A stretch of DNA of 64,000 nucleotides, from the NCBI RefSeq assembly GCF_003576645.1, contig NC_044917.1, positions 23,773,201-23,837,200 of the forward strand, given 5' to 3'. Below the pieces are notes generated by a model. That model saw nothing but the letters and a program-made list of their open reading frames with translations. It did not search any database and was not told where the DNA came from. The translations under genes and the position numbers were made by a program. Positions 11,138-23,032 of the stretch are shown here, piece by piece (within the stretch, counting starts at the first letter, position 1; each line of letters begins with the position of its first letter). This stretch comes from Ipomoea triloba. Its lineage: Eukaryota; Streptophyta; Magnoliopsida; Solanales; Convolvulaceae.

Positions 11138-11777
11138 GAGTTAATTCTCAAAATGGTCCTCTGACTATGGCATTTTCTTAAATTAATCCTTTGACTTTTA
11201 ATTGCACCCAAAGTGGTCATCTGACTTTTGAATTCGAAGTCAAAATGGTCCTCTGTTAGCTTTGGCGTTAAGTAGGTGTTAAAATGAAGGGTAAAATTGA
11301 AAATTTAAGTTTTACACTCCAATTTAAAGCAATATGTGATTCTTTTAGGAGTATGCACACATATTTCTTCAAATTGGATCTTTGTTCTCCTAAATCTGCA
11401 ATCAAAATGTGGGATAATCAACTAGAAGGCTAAAAAAATTCATCTTCAACTTCATCCACAAACTTTCCAAGCAAAGATTTCTGGCCTTCTAGTTGATTAT
11501 CCCACATTTTGATTGCAGATTTAAGAGAGCAAAAACCTGATTTGAAGAAATATGTGCGCATGTTGTTGAAAGGAGTCACAGTTTACTTTAAATTGGAGTG
11601 TAAAACCTAAATTTTCAATTTTATCCTTCATTTTAACACCTACTTAACGCCAAAGCTAACGGAGGACCATTTTGGCTTAAAATTCAAAAGTCGGAGTACC
11701 ACTTTAGGTGCAATTAAAAGTCAAGAGACGAATTTAAGAAAAGGCCATAGTTGGAAGATCATTTTGGGAATTGTATT
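11138..11777. mobile_element. Foldback (long hairpin) element, Mutator-like ends
   Basis: Both halves are inverted copies of each other over about 300 bp each, around a centre near 11440-11480. A 39-base block at 11392-11430 is perfectly complementary to 11484-11522. The outer end GAGTTAATTC is the same as that of the Pack-MULE at 12695. The right end has diverged and I could not see a convincing target duplication. No coding capacity. Confidence 0.8.
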
Positions 11778-12685
11778 ATTAGGCAATTATACTAATATTT
11801 ATGCATACTAATATTTGGGAAGTGAGCGGGGTGTCGTCCATGTCTAAAGCTAGACGGCGGCGGTGGCGGCATCAAGGGAAGAAGAATTTTGGTCGCCGGA
11901 AGGGCGGCATCAAATGAAGAAGAAGACTTATAGAGGAATAAAGACGGCAACATCGAATGAAGAAGAAGAAAAAAAAGATAAAATGACTAAATTGCCCTCA
12001 ATATTTTCTCCTTTAAAATTTTCCGGCCACTTTTGGCCGGCAATTTGGCCGGATGGACTAAAATTGATTAAAAAAAATGCATAGTCAAGGTACGCAATTA
12101 ACATTTTTGAAAGTCGCGGATAGCAATTAACACTACTCCAATAGTCATTGGACCAAAATAGCAATTTTCTCAAAAAGTTTATGCACAAAGTGGAAAACAA
12201 TTTAACTCGAAAATTAATATCAATTCAATAAAAATAATTAAAAAAAAAACACACACACACACACAAAATCAATTACTCCACTCATTCGTACTAATTCTAA
12301 AAATATGAACTTGAAAATGAATATATGGAGAATGGATGTGGAAATTATTGATAAAACTAGACACGTTGCAACATCAGTATTCGGACTACCTACAGAGTTA
12401 TTGTTGTTACTATCAAGTAAACAAGTTATGAAAATAGAACAAGGGGTACTACTCATGAACCTTATACAAATATAATAAATATTAATATTTTATTCAATAC
12501 TTTCACATGAAACATGTAGGAGAACAAACTAACACTGCAAAATATCAACATGCGCTTGCAAGATTAAGAGTTGATAGTACAACTAAGATCTCAATCATAT
12601 ACACAACAAGCAAAATCCACAGCTTCCTACACCATAATCTCATTGCATGACGTTGTCATCTGTGCTACCAACAGTAACCAAATTG
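11778..12685. other. Intergenic region
   Basis: A short GC-rich, GAAGAAGAA-containing stretch at 11850-11960, a decayed repeat at 12060-12175 and an (AC)n tract at about 12250-12265. No gene recognised. Confidence 0.5.
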
Positions 12686-13639
12686 CAAATAACGGAGTTA
12701 ATTCTAGTAAAGGTCCTCCGACTATTGTGATTTTCCAAATTTGGTCCCTGTCTTTTAATTTGGACGAATTAAACCTTTGACTATCAAAAGTGTTCCTCCA
12801 TTAGTCCTTCCGTAGATGTAACGTTAGTTTGCCGTTTAAATCAAGGGTAAAACAGTCTTTTCATATGCTTAGTGTCTTCTTCTTCCTCTTGGAGCTATCA
12901 TTGACATTTGTTACTCTCCAGATCTGTCTATGTTTGCCACAGGCAATGTGAACAGAAAAAGGTTGTCTAGGATCGTACTTAACGTTTAATTTGCTTTGTT
13001 TATGGATTTTGTTAGCATACATTACATCGTTGTTGGTGATAGTTATTGATAAATCTAATATGCTGTAAGACCAAACACCACTGCAAACCAACTACAAAAC
13101 AAAAGAATGTTGAGAAATTCAATACACTGGCACAAAGTTTCTGCAAACGCGAGATGATGCGAAGGGGGTGATGCGAACGCGAACGGCAGAGATGATGCGA
13201 ACAAAGAAGCTGGACGATAGGCACTGATAATGCGAACAGATGAACTAGAAAATAATTTGTGCCATGTTTCTTTTAAAACTGCCTTAAAAGCATAAAATCT
13301 TCAATGACGACACCAGAGAAGTGAGAAGTGAGAAGAAAATGAATAAACTCTATGTTTGAATCGCTCTCCACCAAGACGAAGAGAAAGAGAAAATGGAGAG
13401 GGAAACAGAGATCACGGGGATGAAAGAAGAGCTAATCAAAGAAAACAAACTACGAGAGTCACTTTCCTAAGCTGCCAAGAAGTGAATTTTATTTCTACAC
13501 TTTGAACTTTTACTGTCTGTTTGAACCATTTGGATTGAACACTGAAAATTTGTTTTCATAAATCAAGCTAGTGGTTATGAATGCCAACAGTGCAATCTAA
13601 TTTGGACATCTCTGTATCATTCTTTATGCAATCAGCATT

Positions 13640-14165
13640 GGATTGTATTTGGGTATTGGAAGCTCATGTCCGCGCTTAAGGACGAATTGAAACCATACGG
13701 TTGAGATTAACAGTTGTCCACGGCAGCGTGTTTTTGAGATCCCATCAATAGGGAGTTGATCTTGTGTCTGCTCAGAAGCTGCAAAGTGAACATCTTTCGA
13801 ACGTTGGGCTAATTAGAACCATACTTTGAGAAGACCAAGTTCCTCTGGCCGTATGCAATATACATGAAAGCTCATGGTACGACCTATCAGCGAAAACATG
13901 ATTGCAGGTCTTGAGCGCCAGTCCAGCTATCTCCGGGGAAAAAACAATGACGACAGGAACCAAACCCCAACGCATATACATAATAGGACCATGTTTCTTG
14001 GCTAGCTTATGAAGATCTTGGTGTGGAGTTTTGCCCAGCAAATGAAGATGTTCCAAAATGGGAATACCCTTTGGTCCATGAGGGAGTTTTTTCTTGATGT
14101 TCAGCAGCTAACGGAGAAGATAAACAGCTAAGCCTATGAAGAAGCAGTTTTACTTAGGGTGATTC
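13640..14165 (-). pseudogene. Cytochrome P450 (CYP71 clan) N-terminal fragment
   Basis: On the minus strand the sequence reads a hydrophobic N-terminal anchor, then the proline-rich hinge LPHGPKGIPIL, then HLHLLGKTPHQDLHKLAKK. It continues through the GPIMYMRWGLVPVVIVFS region typical of CYP71-clan enzymes. A frame change near 13850 leads to MFTLQLLSRHKINS, also P450-like. There is an in-frame stop in the hinge region and nothing of the I-helix, ExxR or heme-binding cysteine. It covers only about the first third of a P450, so it cannot be an enzyme. It lies between MULE ends and was presumably captured from a host gene. Confidence 0.8.
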
Positions 14166-14179
14166 GTCAAAAGATATTT

Positions 14180-15480
14180 GTGTTAAAACGGAAAGTCAGT
14201 GACTCCCCGAGTGTCGGTCTCGAAGGAGGGACGTGGAGGTGTGTCAAGTGTTTGGGAGTTTACTTGATTGAGTCATGCATGGGATTTGAGTGTGGTGAAG
14301 GGTGGATCGTGAGTGAAAGGAGTTCATAAGGTTTGGTTTGAGTGGAAGAAAGTAATAAAGTAAGATAGTTTGCAAATATGTAAAAGGGGTAGAGATTGGA
14401 TAGTGTTCATGTATGATACATTGTGGTGTGACTAAGGTAATGGATAGATAATGCAAGGATGTTGGCTATTCAAGAGTGTGTTGTCTTAGTCCTTTTCCAC
14501 CTTTGTGTACTAAGGCTTCTTTGACTAAGGAATGCCTTCAAGCATCCAAAGCTCTAAGAGGAATTTTATCAAACACTTAAGCTACACACTATCCTACTAT
14601 TCTTAAGAAGTCCGATCCATAGGAACTATGATTGTGTCAAGCTTCAAATCCTAACTCTAATCAAAGACATGAAAGAGTCAAGAGCTCAATCTCTCATCTA
14701 GATTGGCCAAATCCAAACAAGATCTCATCAAAACAACAATCAATAGACAAGAATAGATAATCCAACAATCTAAGCATTTAGATCCAAAATAGAGATAAGA
14801 TCATCACACTAGCAACATACAATCACAGAATCCAAATCCCTAGATTAAACTAGCCACTCATGATATGAAATTCAACACAAAAGCTAATTTAATCCAAGAA
14901 CAAGATAACAAAATATAATAGGAATGAAATAGAGATCACCTAGAGTGAAGTAATCCTTCAATCCAAGCTTGTTGTCTTGCTACAATAGAGATTTATCTAA
15001 ACTAAGAAATGAAAAACTAAGAAAATGGAGAAAGTTCTCCAAAGGAAAAAACTAAGGAAAGGGAAAACTAAATTTCTGGGAACCTCCTCTGAAAATCTAT
15101 CAAAGGGGTTTAAATAGTCTCCGAAAAAGCAACCCTAGTCAATTTTCGCGCAATGCAGTCTCCACGCCTGCTCACACGCGTGTGAGTGTGCGTGGGAGGC
15201 TACTGGATTATTTCCACGCATGCTCACACGCTTGTGGCCATCCATTTGGGTCCTCCGGGGCTCCGATCTTGCCTGGTTCGCTTTTTAAGCTCAACTTTTG
15301 CTCCTATTTGCTCCCGGAGCTCCTGTTTTACCTCCTTTAGGCTAAAAGTAGCTTTCGTGTGTTGGTTAGTGAATTTAAAGCATTTATGAGCATAATTCAT
15401 CATGTAAGGATGTTAAAAGCATGACAAAACACCCTAATATGCACTCAATTTAAGGGTATCTCGGAGGCTTATTAGCCTAC
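14180..15480 (-). mobile_element. LTR-like insertion nested in the Pack-MULE
   Basis: This block interrupts the P450 side of the Pack-MULE. It has the look of a minus-strand plant LTR: non-coding, AT-rich at one end, with a CACGCATGCTCACACGC stretch repeated near 15157-15240. No partner LTR, PBS or target duplication could be identified, so borders and type are tentative. Confidence 0.35.
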
Positions 15481-15742
15481 TGCTAGCGTTGTCTATATCC
15501 AAGGTTCTTCTTATCTTTGAGGAGAATGAAGAGGGAAACGAGGAGGGAGAAGCAACACAGGTAACGAAAAGACGATTTTACCCCTGAACTTCACGACTAA
15601 CTAACGCTTAGATGACGGAAAGACTAATGGTGGAACAATTTTGATAGTCAAGTGTCACATTTGTCCAAATTAAAAGACAAGGACCAAATGTGGAAAATCA
15701 CTATACACGGAGGACCTTTGCTGGAATTAACTCCAAATAACG

Positions 15743-17239
15743 TACTACCAACAAATTAAAAAGGAAGAGGAAAAATAGTGATTATGAAGACAATATCAAT
15801 GTAACTCAAAGGAGAATTAAGAATACTTAGAAAAATTCAAACCAAAAGTAGTATTTATTTAGATTATCGTTTTTAGACCAAGTATTTAATTAGACTATTA
15901 AGGTAAACGTAGCTATTCCATTAATTCATAACATAAAATGTTTACATCAACGATCAATGAAATGGTAAACCATTCCTTACAGTCAGACATAGAAACAACT
16001 TTTCTAACTATGCTATAGAAAACTTGAATCGCAGACTGTTTCATAACTAGGAAGCTATGCTCCTTCAGGGAGTTTAAAGCTTCATCAAAGATCTGGGTCT
16101 TCGTCATCATGCTATAGAAAAGCTCGTGAAAGTAACGAGAGAAAAAATGCTCGTGAAAGTAACGAGAGGGAAACACAATAATAGAGAAAATAAAAAGTGG
16201 GTAAAGTCAAAGTAGGGTTAGGAGTTCAAGGCTACCAACACAAACCCCAATACCTACCTACTATTATTTTATTCAAAGGGAAACAAAACGGAAGAAGAAG
16301 ATCTGTGGCGGTGGTCGGAGGCAAACAAAGCTGCGACGGTGATCGGGGCGGAATAAGAGCGAGAGAAAACGTAGAAGGTGACCAAAATCGCTGGTTCAAA
16401 GCTCCATTAGAGCTCCGGCCAGAGGCCGGCTGTGGAAGCCGAAGTTGAGCAGCAAGGATTTGTGGGTTAGTTGAAGCACATCTCACGATTAATTTCTTTT
16501 ATCAATTTTTGCAAACGATTAATTTCTTTTATTTAATTAGACTATTGATTTTACAAAGTTGCAAACATTTATTTTAGTACAATTGTACATAAAGCATTCA
16601 TCGTCATAATACAATTGTACATAAAACATGCATTCTCATTTATGCAAATAATAATATTGTAATTCCAATAATTTAGATTAAAATTATAGTATAAATACTT
16701 TCCTATCCGTAATACAATTCTAACTACTTATTATTTTACAGAATCTCCAAATAATAATATTGATTGAAATTACACTATAAATACTTTCCTAACCTTAATA
16801 TAATTGTACATAAAACATGTATCCTTATTTCTGCAAATAATAATATTAAAATTACACTATAAATACTCTCTTAATCGTGATTAATTCTTCTACCGATTAT
16901 TTTTTGTTCTTCTACGGTATTTATACTATTTCTCCTTATCATTGACTAATAGAGTCCGTTTTCGTCTTTCCCCCTAACATATCCCCCAAGATGATTAAAG
17001 AAAAAGCTTTATAAGGCTCCGCTTGATGCATTGTTATTTGTCTAGAGAATATCAATGCTCCACATGACAATGTTGAACAAGTTAGTTATCATTAAATTTG
17101 TTTCTTCCTCTTGCAATAATATTTTTTTCACCTTTCTTTTTTTAATAGTTAGTTTCATCCAGGGCATAGCACCACTGGAACGCATGTAAAAAATAAGATT
17201 CATGAACGCAAGAGATATGTGCAAAAACACTTAGGACAA
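15743..17239. other. Intergenic region
   Basis: No recognised gene. A 19-base direct repeat, CTCGTGAAAGTAACGAGAG, occurs near 16122 and 16150. A GC-richer stretch at 16260-16450 looks like a leader of some gene but encodes nothing I recognise. Confidence 0.45.
16545..16880. repeat. AT-rich imperfect tandem repeat
   Basis: Strings such as ACAATTGTACATAAA, CAAATAATAATATT and ACTATAAATACT recur two or three times at about 110-130 bp spacing. A related sequence occurs near 51350-51440. Confidence 0.6.
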
Positions 17240-18850
17240 GTTTTAACTCTTTTAAAAACAAAAAAGAAAGCAAGTAAAGGCTTGAAAAGTAAATGCAAGG
17301 AAATTAAAGTGAAATAAAGGAAAGATAACATGGGGTGTCTCCCATGAAGCGCTAAGTTTAACGTCGCTAGCTCGACTCAATATCTCAAGATCAACCATCA
17401 TTGGATTGGAGAGAGAAGATCCCATCCTTCCTAGTAAATTTTTCTTCAAGATAGTGCTTCAAATGGTAACCATCAACAAATTTCTTTAAGCTCAAACCCT
17501 TCATATCATCATGTAGGGCACTACATCTTCCATAATCAAGTATAATGCCTTCATTCTTTTCAACTAACAAAGCCAAAAGAGGCTCTTTGCCATTCATAAC
17601 ATCAAGAATGTGTACTTGATTTTTTTCTATTTCTCCTTTTTCAACACTCTCTTGTTCAACAAGTAATGAGAGTCTCGGGTCATCCGCATGAACCAACAAG
17701 AAATGAGAATCATTAGATATAAAAAATGGGTGAATGAGGGCCGATATTCTCAACAATGTCAATACTTCCCGGCTCCCAAATTGTTCTAAAATTTCCCTCC
17801 AAGAGAGTGTCATCCATTGAAGGACGTTCCTCATTTATACCACAGATTTCATCAATTTCATCATTCTTGAGCACTTCTTCACTTGGACCATCTCCAAATT
17901 ATTTCTTCTCACCATTTCCTTGCAACTCTACACTTTCTCCCCAATTTGGTGTCTCCATCTCAATGAACTCATCATAAACCTCATCATCTTTATCTCCAAG
18001 GTCCTTACCTATCTTCTCATTTGCTTCACCCACGTGGCCTTCATTTGGCAATAACAACTCTTGTAGAACCTCTCCATTGGAAGACAATTCTTGAATGGGT
18101 TCTTGAGTTGCCAAACCTTGTCCTTGAGCAATCAAATTGTCTAGTTGAACTTGTAGCTTATTCATTTGCATAAGCATGTTGGCCATCATAAACTTCATCT
18201 CGAGATCTTGATCAAGTGGTTGGCATTCTTGTTGAGGTTTTTGGTAAGGGACTTCTTGAAATTGGTCTTGATATTGTTCTTGAGGTTCTTGATTTTGAGG
18301 TCCTTGAACTGGCCTTGATATTGGAAATTAGGGTCAAAGATGTAGCATCTTTCGGCTTCATGTGGTCCTCCACATATGGCACACCAAAGAGGTTGTGGCA
18401 TGAACATTGGTGGTGCACCTCCTTGAAAAACTTCTTGATTCATATTGGCACCAAACTCCTGAGGGAAAGGTTGATACTCTTAGGGAGATGATGCTTGTAT
18501 TGTGGAGTTTAACTTGTAGCAACTTTCTAAAGCATGAGCTTCTCCACAATATGAACACCATATAGAGTATGAAAGGAATGATTGAAGCGGACCACCTTGA
18601 AGGTCTTTATACCCATTTGGATAATATTAGGCAATGACATTCTTTGCTCTTGGAAATCATATCCCTCCATAATTAAAAGTTCTTGATTGAAAACCTACTA
18701 ACATGCACCATCAAAAACACCCTTGGGAAAACTTGGTTATGGGTAAGTGCAAGTAAAACAAAAATAAAAATAAAAACTTGATCTCCTAAGGATTTACTAA
18801 CCTTAATGCTAGAAAATAAAGGCAAAAACTCAATAGAACCAAATTACCAT
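17240..18850 (-). pseudogene. Decayed Ty3/gypsy gag-region remnant
   Basis: On the minus strand, 18195-18443 encodes a zinc-finger-like CAICGGPHEAERC. A region at 17899-18198 starts with MANMLMQMNKLQVQLDNL, as in the tail of plant Ty3 gag proteins. A third frame covers 17391-17834. The frames are separated by stops and shifts. It continues on the minus strand from the PBS at 18851-18870, so it is the beginning of an LTR element whose pol is missing. Lineage assignment (Athila- or Tat-like) is a guess. Confidence 0.6.
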
Positions 18851-18870
18851 CCCCGGTGATGGCGCCAAAA
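18851..18870 (-). promoter_or_regulatory. Primer-binding site of minus-strand Ty3 remnant
   Basis: On the minus strand the string TTTTGGCGCCATCACCGGGG follows the putative LTR end directly. TGGCGCC-type sites are the usual primer-binding sites of plant Ty3 elements. Confidence 0.7.
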
Positions 18871-18875
18871 AGTAA

Positions 18876-20200
18876 TGTTGTGTGTAGGGTGATATGAAAA
18901 TGGGTATGAATTGTCGTTGCACTGAGGATTGGGGTTTATGGCGCGTAAAGAGCGGTCACCTAAACTCTAGGCACCAAGGTATTGGAATCCATAAGGATCC
19001 AAGTAAATCATATTTGGTTTGCAACTAACAACTAGAGTATTTTTTGGTATTTTGGATTAAAAGAAAACAAGATTAAAACTAGGAGATAATTCAATTGGGA
19101 AAGATGGGTTAAATTAGGTGTATTACTCTATTGATGCATTTGACACTTAGATTGGGGGAAGAACATTAACCCTAGGTTCTTGAGGCAAGCACAAAGGAAT
19201 CCAAGTTTCCACAAGGATTAGAACAAGGGTTGCCCCATTTGCATGGTGTATCAACCCAAATTCTTTAAGAACAAAAGTTTTGTAAGCCCCAATCTACCCA
19301 TATTTCCATAGAAGGGAAATTGGGTTTGAGATTGGGAAGGCTCAAGTCTTCCATCCAATTCTCATTGTGATGAAAGACTTTCCAAAGGCAAACAACAATC
19401 ATTGCGCAATAATTATTGAAAGATAGAATTAAAACCCAATTCAAACTCAAGAACCATAAATGGGTGTTCATCCCCTTTATGCAATAGTTACATAGCTAGC
19501 ATCAATAGAAGCAATAAACACGTAATCTAACTCAAATAAAGGACTACTCACTCATTTGCAAGGTAAACATAGCAATTTCAAGTAAAGAAATCATAAATGA
19601 ACAATAAATGTAAAGAAGATAGGCGATGAAGAAATAAACCACTTTGGTATTAAATGAAGGAGAAAAGTTGTTGAGATCCACTCCAAATCTTCAATACAAT
19701 GCTCCAAAATGAGTAACTAGTGTAGATCTAAGCTAGGCTAGGCTATTTTGCTCTAAGGAAATGAAAGAGAACTAGTCTAAGCTATCTAGGGTTCTCACCT
19801 GGGCACAAAATGTAGAAAATAAGCTTTTATACTATGCAGAATTCGCGACATCTGGCCACACAAACGGCCATTGACATAGCCATTTTGCTGGGCAAAACCT
19901 GCGTCAGGGCAAACGGCTACTCCCACAGTCGTTTGCTAGGTCATTTTTCCAGCTTTTCTCTCGCTTCGCGTTCTGTTGCTCCGATCCGCCTTGAGTGAAA
20001 TCTAGGCTTCCAAAATTGTTCTATTATGCTCCAAAAAGCCTCCGATTGACTCGTTGTGACCCACTTTATCTAGAAACATCAAACCACACAAACAAATCAT
20101 AGATTCCACTCAAATTAAAGCACTTTGTTATCAAAAATTGGTTAAAGTATGGGGTAAAAAAGGATCAAGAATCAAAGGTATTAGTAGCGTATATGGTGTA
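18876..20200 (-). repeat. Putative 5' LTR of minus-strand Ty3 remnant
   Basis: Non-coding sequence lying immediately outside the primer-binding site. On the minus strand it would end ...ACAACA next to the PBS. The outer border is not defined: the region runs to about 20200 without a gene, and no matching second LTR was found. Confidence 0.5.
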
Positions 20201-20276
20201 GCTTTAGATTCTTAAAACTTCTACTCCATTGACTTTCATTTGCTCTTTTGACCTTGACTTGCTCCCCACCATGCAC

Positions 20277-20572
20277 CAGTCGTTATACTGCGGACCATGG
20301 ATCATGACTGATACTGCAGTTGTGTTGAACGGATACTGTAGTTGTGTTGAACTGATACTGCAATTGTGTTTAAAGGAAACTTCAGTTGCGCGGAACAGAG
20401 GCCGTTTCATCTGTCTGAAAGTGTAGTTGTGTTGAACTGATACTGCAATTGTGTTGAATTGATACTGCAGTTGTGTTGAACGGATGACCGACCTCTGTTC
20501 TGCGCAACTGCAGTTTCCTTCCAACGCAACTGCAGTATCAGCCATGAGGTTGTGGACCATGTATAATTTGCG
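20277..20572. mobile_element. Short MULE-like element, copy 1, 9-bp TSD
   Basis: A 296-bp element starts CAGTCGTTATACTGCGGACC and ends GGACCATGTATAATTTGCG. It is flanked by perfect ACCATGCAC duplications (20268-20276 and 20573-20581). Inside are tandem units close to ACTGATACTGCAGTTGTGTT on one side and their inverted form on the other, around a CGCGGAACAGAGGCCGTTTC segment. The same architecture occurs at 30580-31003. Confidence 0.88.
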
Positions 20573-20581
20573 ACCATGCAC

Positions 20582-21301
20582 AACAACATCCTCCACTCCC
20601 TTAATATTAAGCTTAAAAATAAATAAGCTTGATTTGGATTTAATCTCGTGCCTTCTTGCATAGATGATCTGGGTCTTTGTCATTCCATCACACAGTTTTG
20701 TGTGTTTAAGTGGAAGCAAACGATTTACAAGTCTCATGACATGATGGACTCTATTATAAAATAATTCGTACCATTTTAAGTCACAATTTTTACTTCCAGG
20801 TCAACTAGCTACACTCTAAAAATAAAATAGGGGATTTCTAAAAATACAATTTGACTCATCAAAACTATTATAATTTCCACCACTCCTTGGTTACAAGATA
20901 CGTGCTTTAATTGTCTGATCCCATTAATTAGATTTGATCCTAGGTCTTGCCATAGTGAGATTAAGTTATTAACCACTCCGTCTGTACAGATTTGTTGGTT
21001 AATTAATTCATTCTTCTTGATGTCATCCTCTTTCTTGATCTTCAAGTAGGCTTCAATACAATGTCACCATCTTCTCCAATTTTGACATTGTCGTTTCTTC
21101 TTCTTCATGCATGATGTTCTTGTTTTTCCGTTGGCTTGACATCTTCAAAATATTTTCTTAGGTGTACTTTTCGAAATTATTCCCCTTATGATGATTCTTA
21201 ATTTTTCTTTTGATCTTAACCACTCCTAATACACTAGAAAAATAAATGTTTTAAATGTTTCGAAATTAATTTTTCTTTTGATCAAAATCTATTACAATTT
21301 A
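20582..21301. other. Intergenic region before the copia element
   Basis: No gene recognised. The ATGATCTGGGTCTTTGTCAT string near 20662 also appears in related form near 16090. Confidence 0.5.
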
Positions 21302-21306
21302 TTCCT

Positions 21307-21568
21307 TGTTATAAATGTTTTATTTGATGGCCATTAAATCTTAAGACTCTCCATTTGTCTTCCATTATTTCATTGTTTATGTTAAAGGAAATGAAAGGTT
21401 GTGGAATGTGTATATATTGATATGGATGAGCTCTTGTGATCTTGTGTTATTGTTCTTCTTCTCCTTTTCCCTTTTCTCTACACTACATTATCATATACAT
21501 AATCTCCAAGCAATTACCAGGCAATCACCACACGAGAACTGAGCTAATCGATAAGCTAAATTACAACA
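21307..21568 (+). repeat. 5' LTR of copia element
   Basis: 262 bp, TG...CA ends. It lacks a 16-bp and a 2-bp string present in the 3' LTR near 26957-26980. Otherwise it is about 98% identical by eye. Confidence 0.93.
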
Positions 21569-21608
21569 CGTTATCAGCACGAATGTTCTATATCTCCGGC
21601 GAACGATC

Positions 21609-22592
21609 ATGTCTTCTATCACTAAACGAGAATTTACTGAGCTCTCACTTGACGGGGGCAACTATTTAACTTGGGCCCTAGACATCGAGATTCATCTCGC
21701 GTCTAAAGAGTTGAGCCAAACCATTGTTGCTATGTCACAGTGTACTGACGCCCAGAAGGCGCAGGCTCTCATTTTCTTATGTCACCACTTGAACCACGAC
21801 CTGAAAAATGAATACCTGATTGAAAAAGACCCTTTTGCATTATGGAAGTCCCTGAAGGACCGTTTTGACCAGCAGTCATCAATTGTACTCCCTCAAGCCC
21901 AATTTGACTGGCTTAATCTTAGGTTTCAAGACTATAAGTCAGTAATTGATTACAATTCGGCCCTTCATAAAATAGTCTCGCAACTAAAGCTCTGCAAACA
22001 AGAAGTTTCAGAGAAAGATTTAATTGAAAAGACCCTATCTACTTTTCATGCGAGTAACCTTGTACTCCAGCAGCAGTACAGGGCAAAGAATTATTAAAAG
22101 CATTCTGAGCTTATATCTGCACTTCTTGTGGCCGAAAAACACAACCAGTTGTTGATGAAAAACCATAACGCACGATCGGTTGGGTCTGCCCCAATGCCTG
22201 AAGCACATCATATTGCCCAGGGAAGCAATTCTAGAAGGGGTCGAGGAAGGGGTCGTGGTAGAGGTCATTGTCGAAACAACCGAAGTGGTAGAGGCAAAAG
22301 CGGCAATGACTCCCGGGTCCAAGATAAGAAACGGAGTGATCAAGGTTCATCGAGGTCACACATCTGCTATCGGTGTGGGTGTGAGGGGCACTAGTCTCGT
22401 ACGTGCCGCACACCAAAGCATCTAGTTGAAGCATACAAAATGATGCAAAGGAAAAATGATAAGCAGCCGTCAGGAAGAGAATCTCACCATACTAATACTA
22501 ATTTGCCTGAAGCAAATGTAGTAATGAATGATGATGACGATGACGATGACCTTCTAAAATATGAGCTTGAAGACTTTGGTGATCAGGAGTGA
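21609..22592 (+). pseudogene. Copia gag
   Basis: Encodes the capsid-like domain of plant copia gag (UBN2-type) over the first 160 residues. An arginine/glycine-rich stretch and a CCHC zinc knuckle (CYRCGCEGH) follow. One stop (22095-22097) lies after the capsid domain and another (TAG just after 22391) breaks the zinc knuckle. The frame ends with an acidic D-rich tail at 22590. The next 440 bp hold no coding sequence before pol starts. Confidence 0.85.
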
Positions 22593-23032
22593 TTTGTTTA
22601 TGTTTGTGGGTTATGAACATATGTTTTTTTTTATCATTTTCATGACTTAGCATCTATGTTTTTCTATTTTATCATGATGGATGGTTCGTTTTTACTCTTT
22701 ACTTACTATTGTTTTTGTGCGAATTTGATAAGTAAGTAAATAATGAATAGCCACTATTTGAGAAGTTACCTTCCAAAGTGATAGTTCAGCTTTCTGACCG
22801 GTAGGTTAAAGTTAGTAGTCTTCCTAAAGTTACCTTTGGAAGAAATTTTTCTGAGGGCACCTTTCGAAGGTTCCCTACTTCCCTGAAGGAATTCCTTTAC
22901 TTCTCGAGTTTTACTTCCTAGAAGGATCTTACTTTTTAAAAGAAGTTACTCATCATGATCACTTATTTGATCTGATTTCTTTTTGGTTTTTACCTCTCAG
23001 ATCTTACAGCATTACAAAACATTGTCCACACA

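Larger units (their letters stand above)
12695..15733. mobile_element. Pack-MULE-like element with 9-bp TSD
   Basis: The element is 3039 bp. Terminal inverted repeats begin GAGTTAATTC and run about 190 bp (12695-12890 against 15540-15733), roughly 80% alike by eye. CAAATAACG flanks both ends (12686-12694 and 15734-15742), a 9-bp target duplication as made by Mutator superfamily transposases. No transposase is seen. The interior carries a cytochrome P450 fragment on the minus strand (13640-14165) and an LTR-like block (about 14180-15480) that appears to be a later insertion. The remaining interior at 12890-13640 is unrecognised. Capture of a host gene piece between MULE ends defines a Pack-MULE. 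Confidence 0.85.

Noticed and set aside
16197..16448. Possible small protein gene at 16.2-16.45 kb
   Set aside because: The frame has no recognisable domain and overlaps an equally long frame on the other strand. It may be a leader fragment.
20204..20737. 177-codon minus-strand frame
   Set aside because: It is mostly translation of the MULE tandem units (QYQFNT-like repeats) and not a gene.
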